Below, one piece after another: positions 10,401 through 19,400 of a stretch of 64,000 nucleotides of DNA. Below the pieces are notes generated by a model. It did no database searches and was not told the DNA's origin. It saw only the letters and a program-made list of their open reading frames with translations. The stretch spans positions 19,227,197 to 19,291,196 of the forward strand of contig OZ026604.1 of NCBI GenBank assembly GCA_964020085.1, in the 5' to 3' direction. The stretch is from Micromussa lordhowensis (taxonomy: Eukaryota > Cnidaria > Anthozoa > Scleractinia > Lobophylliidae). Within the stretch, counting starts at the first letter, position 1. Each line of letters starts with the position of its first letter. The position numbers and the translations under genes were made by a program.

Positions 10401-13400
10401 ACGAGATTAGGAAAGACATTCTTGGAAACCATCCTCACACTGCAAGAAGTGCTTTCCAAATGGCAGAACTTTGTCGAAGTTTAGAGGACTATGATGAAGC
10501 GGAAGAGTACTACGAACAAGCTTGGGATATTGAAAAATCCCTAGGACAAGGAAACCACAGTGAAGTTATGGTCAGAATCATTGAAGCTTACGAACCGTTG
10601 CTCAAAGGCGTGATGAAGGAAGAATTTCAAAAGGAAACCTTTGAGTTTTATCAACGTTACTGGGACGAAGAAAGAGAATTCGAAGGATTTGAATTTTCAT
10701 TGGCCAACAAGAAAGTCATTGATTCAATAAACGAACGCATTGGTGACTTAGCTGACAGGCAGACGCGGAAGAAATACGAAAGAGAAGCTCTTTGGTTCTA
10801 CGAAGGTGCATGGAATTCTCCAGACACCAAAAAGCTACCGGATCCTTACAGAGAAGAAATCCTGCAAAACCTTTTGCGCTTGTGTAACATTCTCCGTGAG
10901 AAAGATCTGCTCAAAAAGTACCAAGCCAAGGCATTGAGATTTTATGAAAAGCTTTGGAAAAAGAACAAGGAAAAGATGAACAAGCAAGACAGAATCGACA
11001 TTCTTAGCACGCTTGAAAACTATGCGTCATCACTTGAGGACAAGAAGAAGGCCCAGAAGTATGGGATCTTGTTAAAGGTACACATTAAAGTAGCTTGAAG
11101 GAGCCTGCTTTCAAACTCTAGTACACTCTAGCGTGTTGCATAATCGAAGGATAGTCGTTCTGGACGAGACCAAACTAACTGCAGCTTTGCTCTGGCAGAT
11201 ATATTTTTTTCACGCTCAAGGGACCGTTGACAATAAATTGATTCATATTTTTGGCTTGTTAAGCGGTACCGTTAAGTTTTATGATGCGCTTCAGAGATTT
11301 CAGAGGCTGCTAAAAAAAGTTGCTCTTCCCCGGCCTCGGGCAACTCTTACTCATCTTTTCTGTTTTCCAAATTCCCCGCCTGCATCATGACTCGACAATG
11401 CACGCCAAAGAATTAATCAATTCTTAAAAAAAGGTAAGAAAATGGCAACAAAATTAAGACTTCCAGAAGACATGCTACTGTGATCATTCTCTTTTGGCTT
11501 CATTTCTTCCACACAAAAATGTCTTGAACTTAAACGGAGAATATTGTTATTAGCCTGCTCGTCATAAACGGTCTGTATAACGCGTAGTCATTTTTGATTC
11601 GGAGACTTCACAAGACTCAAACAGACACTTTTTTTTTTTAAAGACGCTTTTGTTTTTCTCATTCTATCAACAGGAAAACAAACAGAGAGATACACTTGTG
11701 GGATCCCTTAAAGCTCTTTTCTCATATGGATCAGCAGGTATTTTATATCACTGACTATCGTGTAAACTATGCATGGCGGTGTAATCATTTCTTGATCGTA
11801 ACTGAATCAGAAAACCGATCTTAGATAGTAAATTTCTTGGTGTAGGACCCGCTTTAATTCGACCTCATTCGCGTTGGAAAACGATAAAAATAACTTTGAA
11901 GAAGGTTTTGAGCACTTGCTAAACTACAATGGAGAGAAAAAAACGTTAGTGCTGATATTGAAACCAGCCTTAAACAGCAAATCTTAAGTCACTGTGGTCA
12001 ACAACCTCCTCCCTTATCTCCTTTCCCCCAACCGGAGAAACGTTTAAGATTGCACTTTTTTATCTCGCGCAAGAAACAACCAATATGAGATCTTTATGGA
12101 CTTACGCAGAGTTACAGAAATCGTTCTTCGGAACAGATCCTCTTATGTTCACGTTAAGTTTTAGCGAGACGTAATCATGCGCGCTTCCGGTACCGTTTTG
12201 TATAACTCAGTTGAATTTCATAAAATTGTCGTTAGAGAACGAAAATGGATGTACGTGCGATGTACTTTAACATTCATATTCGAGGGTTTTGATAAATTCT
12301 ATACAATTTAACATATGCAATTCTGGTACAAGATCTTGTTATTCAAAAACAATTCAGGCCTGAACGGGATCCTGTTCAGGCCTGATTTTTTTTCACGCTT
12401 TAATTTCACAACTGCTTAAGTTGTGTGCATAACTGCAATGATCAAGCATATCTCCGTAAGATCTTGTTACCCGGAGAAAATGTAACTGTTCTTTGAACCT
12501 TCATTGTTTTCGCCCTCACGAATTAATAGTAATTCAGTTGTTAGTCATTTTTCTGTGTATATTAGTGAAGTGTTGTATTATATTATTGACAGAATATTAC
12601 TAAAAATCTTAAGTAGCTGAATTTCAGTTTCTTGGGTTGAATTAGCTGAAAAGCTGTCTAGCGATGAGGATGATGATTCTGATAAAGAGGTCGATGATCA
12701 AGACGATGACAGCGAGAATGATGAAGATGATGATAGTAATGGCAGCCAAGACCTCACTGAGCAGTTATCACAACTTGCATTTGAAGAGCAGGATCTGGAG
12801 GAGCTAGAGAATCCGGATGATCAAGAACCAGACAAGATAAAAATACGCGAGTGAGTATTACAAACCGAAGGCATACTGATGTTGAATGTTAGAATTGACC
12901 AAAACAATATTCTTTTGATTCAAGCTATAAATCGATGTCTGCAGGTGATGAGATCTTTATCTTATTTTAAGAACTGCCAGTTCCCCCTATGAGACGTGCC
13001 TGCAGGGAATCATGGTAGTTGTATTCATCATCTTGGACTGGATATCTCATAGAGGGAATTGGCCATTCTTTTGCTCCTGCCTTTTTTCATGCGTATCACC
13101 AGGTTTGTCGATGATTATGACAACAGGGCGTCATAGTGAGTTTACAAAGTCAAAATGGCGTGAATTTTTTTTCTTTTTGTGCACTTCTGATCTCTTGTTA
13201 AGCGTATTTACACTTAAAATTGTACCGTTATGCCTCGAAATCTTCTTTCGGAGACTCAATATGTAAATTTGCGTCAACGCAGGGTCGCCTGACCAAATTT
13301 CCATAGAGTATGGTGGCAAGCTGGTTTTTGAAACTAGAAATCAAACCCTTCGTATTGGAACCACATGGGTAGCTATCTCCTTGAAATTTCAATATAGCCC

Positions 13401-16400
13401 ATAAGTATACTTTTTAGTTTACTCTGTTGTTCAGCCAAGATTACTTCTAAACTCTGTTTAAATTGCTTCCTCCTCCTTCCATTTAAATTTGTTTGAAAAG
13501 CTGTTATTAATTTGAATATTAATCATATTAATGTAAATGTAGACATAGAGAGTTATTTTAACTACTTCAGATTCTAGTCCTTGATGTTGCACGTTTGCAG
13601 CATGCAGGTCACAGCATTTGTTAGTACCTATAAGATTCTAATATCTCAATTGTCTCAATAAGTATTGCCTTGTCTTCGATATTTATTGTCTGACTATAGA
13701 AATCCGTGTGCAATAGAGACATCTTAGCAATTTAACCAGAGCAATAGATCGTTTTTCTCTTTTTTCTTATATACTTCCTTTCAGGAATTTGAATCAGTGC
13801 TTATACTCATGTTTTCACAAAGCATTTCATTTACATGTAACCTGCACGACTGTCTTCCCTTCCAGAGGAACAGTAACTAGTGAAGGCACCCAGTGGAATC
13901 TGAAAGAGTGGGCTGTACACATGGCATTCCCTTGTGATGCTGTATCTGAGCCCACCGTGATAGAGGTCCATAGATGGAAATCCACAGCCTGTTCACCTCA
14001 ACGCCAAGAGCACGAGGCTGTTGTCAGCAACGTGATTGAAATCTCGACGAGCAGTGACGACACTCTGGAATTTAAAACTGAGGTGACGTTGACACTCTCC
14101 CACAGTGCGGCAGGCCTACGTGGATATGAACTGGTGATATTCAAGTTAACTAACAAGGAGACTAATGAATGGGAGGAAGTGGATGGGACTGAAAACTTTC
14201 AGAGGCTGTCAGGTTAGCAGGCTTCCTTTGTACTTTTCCACATGCCTTTATCTTAGATACACGATGTGCAGGTTGGTTGGTAGAATGATTAATCCATTAG
14301 TATTCCTCGGCACCATTAACTTGCAGATACTGCCAAAATATTGACAAACCTGGGAAGATGTTAATCTGTCATTGAACTTGCAGCCATTTGAAACCGGACG
14401 AGCTATCGACTAGGCTAGTTTTTGGTGCGCCATTTTTCTTGATGCGCTCAGACTAACTGAACGCCTGGATGACTGCAGTAGTCCCCCATCGTTCTAATTT
14501 GTAAACGTGTATAGAGTTCTCACCTGATATGATTAGCCAATCGGATTTGTCGAAATAAGCATTGGCTCTGCGCAAAACGACCGTAGGTCTATGAATGGCA
14601 ACGCTCAAATTAGAGCCGGCCAGAAGTTGTAATGTTTGGTCGTGCCCTAAAGAACCGCGATCTCTGTGGAAGAAAATGACTTATCAAAAGTGACTTTTTT
14701 CTCAATATATCAACAACAGACCTTGAAGACGAATATCCGTCGGCCAAAGATGTTCCTGACTTTCACTTCCCCATTGTACAAGCTGGGATAACAGAATTCT
14801 CAACATACGTGGTAGTCTGTCGACTCAAGTCATCCCTATCTTACAACATTACATCTAGCGGTGGTTCCTTTTACCTGCCTGAGTATCCAAATGTTTGTGT
14901 TACCATCCCTAAGAAGGCAGTTGCACCGAAAGCAAGGATTCCACTGAAATTAAAGGTAGGCGTACTTTCACCAGGTAGTGCATTGGGGATGACCATTACC
15001 ATTTTAGCCCAAATGTGTATTATTTTATATATCGCTGCATTGGAACTCCTACGATGTGACCTACTAGCTTGCTTTAGCCAGAAGAAAGTTTAGTCAGTCT
15101 TTCTACAGTCATAAAAAGCAATTGTTTTCTATGTCTTGAGATCATGTTGCCTTTTTCTTGCTCTCGCGCTTCTAGGTCCACGAGGTTCCTCGTGAGAAAT
15201 TTAAAGGCCAAGAAGTTGTGGTTGGACCTATTTTGCGAATCTCCTGCAGTGAAGTCGTCGAGTTTTCGAAGCCTGTCACGATCCAGTTACCAGTTTCTCT
15301 AGGAGACGAACACCTCGACATTCCTGATGTGTCAAAATGTCGTGTAAGAGTACTATTTCTGAGGTCCGCGGATGAACAAAAAGAATGGGTTGAAATCACT
15401 GAAGATGTGAAGAGCTCGACAAGATTTGACGGCAAGACAGTTAGATTCCAGGTCCAGCGTTTCTCTGGGTACGAATGTAGCTCAAATCTGTTTACAATCC
15501 ACACACTATAATCTGTGGAGTAATTTATCTTTCAATAATTTCAAAGGTCACGTGATCATATCACTTTTGAAAGGGGCCCTTTATGAGAAGTTAGGCCTGG
15601 TGCAACAGTCGCAGTAGGCAACTCAAAGTTTGTATTCTTGTGATTTGCATCAACGAAGTGGAAAGATTTGGTCTCATGATTTACAACTTGACACTTTCTT
15701 TAACAGAAGTTTATAATACGCAGAGAAGAGAACCGTCGACTTTTGGTAAACGCCTGTGACGAAAAACTCCTTTTCTATTTCACTTTTACCCCGCTCTTGT
15801 CAAGTTGATGGTTTACTCTTGGTTCTTGTATGTCTAAGGGCTAGATTCTTTGAGGCTTCTACTTTCGTATATTAAAATATTTCACTCTTTTCTTCATTTG
15901 TTTCAGATACACGTGCCTTCTTGACTGGCGCATAAAAGATCTTAGTGTTGCTGGCGTTATTGGGTATCTGTCCAGCCTTATTTGGTGCCCTCCACAGCTA
16001 GCAGTGTTCTTTGCTTACTTTCCACCAGAGGAGCGACCTGATTCGCAAGATATTTTGTTCCTTATTTGTTGTCCCTCTCAACTAAGACCGCAAGTGACAG
16101 AAGATTTAAAAGAGAAGAACATTAACTTCCCAAGTGAAGCTAACTCAGAGAAAAAGATGATACCTGGACATGACAAGGCATATGTTTCTCTCTCCGGGGG
16201 GATCAGGGCACTTGACGAAGATGACGTGGGAAACGTTCATCTCAGGTGGCTATTACATCTATGTATTATATATGTCATTGCGTAACACACTTGATCACCA
16301 AAACATTCGTAGTCTGATTTCTGGTTTCAGGAGTTGTTGCTAACATATAACCCTTTTTTGCCAGATAACGACATTACAGAAATTCCATCTATTTGAGTAT

Positions 16401-19400
16401 TTCTCGTTTAAAAAAATTTCAGAAAGAAATCAGAGGCACGAAAATCAATATTAAAAAAACGGAAGAAAAATACAGGAAATCTAAAGAATATGGAACCAAT
16501 TCCTCATAAAATCCAATTCGCTCTAAAACAGAAATTTAAGCTTAGAGAACCCCAAATTTTGGTAAAACATTCTTGGAGAATATGGTTGAACGACTATGCA
16601 GTGTTTCCGCTGGTCTTGCAATCTTAAAGCGTGTAAGCACTACTATGCCATTTGATACCAGAATGAAGATGTACAATGCACTTGTTATGCCTTATTTCAA
16701 TTACTGTAGCAATGTATGGGGCAATATCGACAAGGGGCTATCAGACAAAGTTCAAAGACTGCAAAATAGGGCTGCTAGAATTCTCACCTTTTCAATTTAC
16801 GAAACTCGCTCAAGTGTTTTATTGGATGAACTTGGCTGGGAAAGGTTGGAAAACATGAGATATACACAACTGGCTACAATTATGAATAAAATCCATAATA
16901 ATCTTTCCCCATAATACCTGAGGCAGATTTTTATCAACACCTCAAATGTACACACACACAATCTTAGAAACTCTGAGATAAATTGCTATGTCCCCAGACC
17001 AAGAACTGAATATGCGAAAGGGAACCTTCACTATAGAGGATCTGTTCTGTGGAACAAGATTCCCTCGGAAATCAGACACCTGCCTAATTTAAAACCTCGC
17101 TGAATGGGAAAGTTTTTTTATATAGGTTATTTACTGCACACTAGTTGAATAGTTCGTTAGTTAATGTAATTAATGTATTCCTGTAAATATACCTATAGTT
17201 AATTAATTAATTAATTTATTTGTTTAATTTTCACACGACTCCTAGGAAGACCATTTTTATGATAAAACTTCGTGTTTTAAATCAAGATTGATGATGATGA
17301 TGAAATACATGAGAAAAAACTGCAATTAGCCCAGGAACTTTTAGCACCCCACCCTTACCCCCCTCAAACCGGTTTAAACAGGGTTAATGACTCTGTGAGG
17401 TTGTCATCGCTTTTTACATTCACCTGATTGTAGACCGAATTAGACTCCACTTAGTCCTGCGAGTATTTCGTTTATTTTATGTGCACCTCGTATATTTTAT
17501 ATCCATTTGCAACAGGTTTGAAGGAGGGGATCCACACCGAGTTCAAGTCGCAGTTCGTGTGATCAATGACAAGGGATTGTCTGGTGTGAAGTTCTACAGC
17601 AGCCCCAAACTCGAGAAAGAAACCCTACTGTGCAAATTGAACTTTAGATTGTCACCCCTCAAGAAAGAATTTAAGGTACGACTTATCCACAGGATGCATA
17701 GGACTTTCCTCCACGCTGAAAGCATTGCTTTTGCTCTCTACATTTATAAAACCCTTCGGATCCAAACCAAATAGTCACCAGATGATAAACTTCTATTATG
17801 CTCTACTGGGTAAATTGCAATTACCCCGACCTGCTTCCGTGCTGGCCTCGTAGCTCAGTCGGTAGAGCACCGGTAGATCTGTTCTGTAGGTCGTGGGTTC
17901 AAACCCCACTGGGGCCAAATTTTCTTTGGTCAGTGGGGACTCCCCAATTTCCTTTAACAGGGTAGTAACCCCGGCGGATTTGGTGTCTCGGCAGTATTGC
18001 CTACTACCGGCACCTTAACAATTAATTTAAATAGCACATTGCGGTTGCTATCCATTGTACAATTCCTGTTACACATTTAATAAACTTTTGAGGAAAACTG
18101 ATTTCATTTCCTTTAGTTGCACTGCAAGGCTCACATTGGGCGTATTTTCTTCTTCAAGGAAGTGGTTGTTTAAAATGTTTGTAATTTAACGCTGGCCAGA
18201 GATACTAGGAAGAAATATTGTCTTTCTGACCGATTGTGTTGATAGGCAATGCGGGAAAAATGATGGCAACGGCTAAACATCCCAACGTGCCCTATTATAA
18301 CAGGTAGACTGAGCCACGTCACTCCTTCCCGTTCGGTAGAGGATTGTCCATTAGAGTTGATCTAAGGTAGATCTTCCGATCCAAGAGTCGATCTGACTGA
18401 CTGGAACTTAGATCACCTGAGACTACAAATACACGTACGACAAAGTGTTTGAAGGGAGGTACCGACTCAATCATACTCAATAGTCTACCTGACTCGAAGG
18501 AACACAGATGATAGGAGACTTAGCAAAGTGGATGAGGAGAGTAGGGTGGGGAAGGTTGGCGTTAAAAAATAGAACCAAATTATTACTAATCCTTTCTTTT
18601 TCGTCGTATTCCTTCTTTAGACAAACCCGGTTGATTTTTTTGGCGTTCCTCTCAGGGACCAAATACTGTTGGAACCTCGAGCTGAGGAGGTGCTGGCCAT
18701 CGGTAAACGATTCGTAAATAGCGCAACGTATAATACTCACCTTCGCCGCCTGTCAGCTGAGGGTGACGAGGAAGTACTGCACACGTTCTTTGAGGTACTG
18801 GCTGGGTTGACAAGTGAACGCCAAGATGAGTGTTTTCAAGCGCTCGTTACTGAGCTTAATTATCCGCATGTGATTGAGCGCCTTAGAAAAGGTAAAGTGT
18901 TGTTTTGCCTATAGACATAACGCTGAAAGAGGCACGTAGGCCAAGGACCTTATAGTCAGTCTATCTCAAACTGCTATCAACCCACCGTCAACGTACTCTT
19001 AAGTTTCACGGTCTTGATCTTATGGGATTGATTTTCATGGAAGCAGTTAATTACAAAACAAATTACAAGACCTCAAAATTTTCAAACACTGTTATAGAAT
19101 ATAGAAACATATGCTCCTCTTATCTGAAAATCAGCTGCAGTGCCGTCAACTCTGAAGGATGAGGCAAGCGGAAACTGAAAATTTACAATACAACATTTTG
19201 ATGTTTCAGCTCACTGCTGGCTTGAACCGATTTGAATTCGTAACGGACAACTGCATCTGTGTACATATTTTTAGAGCAACTGAATCTGCCTTTTAAAATA
19301 TGGTTGCCATGGAAACATCAAGCCGCGTGTAAAGTGACATGTCATACTACCTGTGCAAAGATAGATTCCAGCTAAAGAGTGGAGATCAGGAGTTATTGTT

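Noticed and set aside
13012..13266. 84-codon hydrophobic frame in intron 4
   Set aside because: No acceptor or donor phase fits the neighbouring exons and no domain is recognisable.
17844..17917. Functional tRNA gene
   Set aside because: The anticodon arm cannot form, so only a tRNA-like or SINE call is supported.
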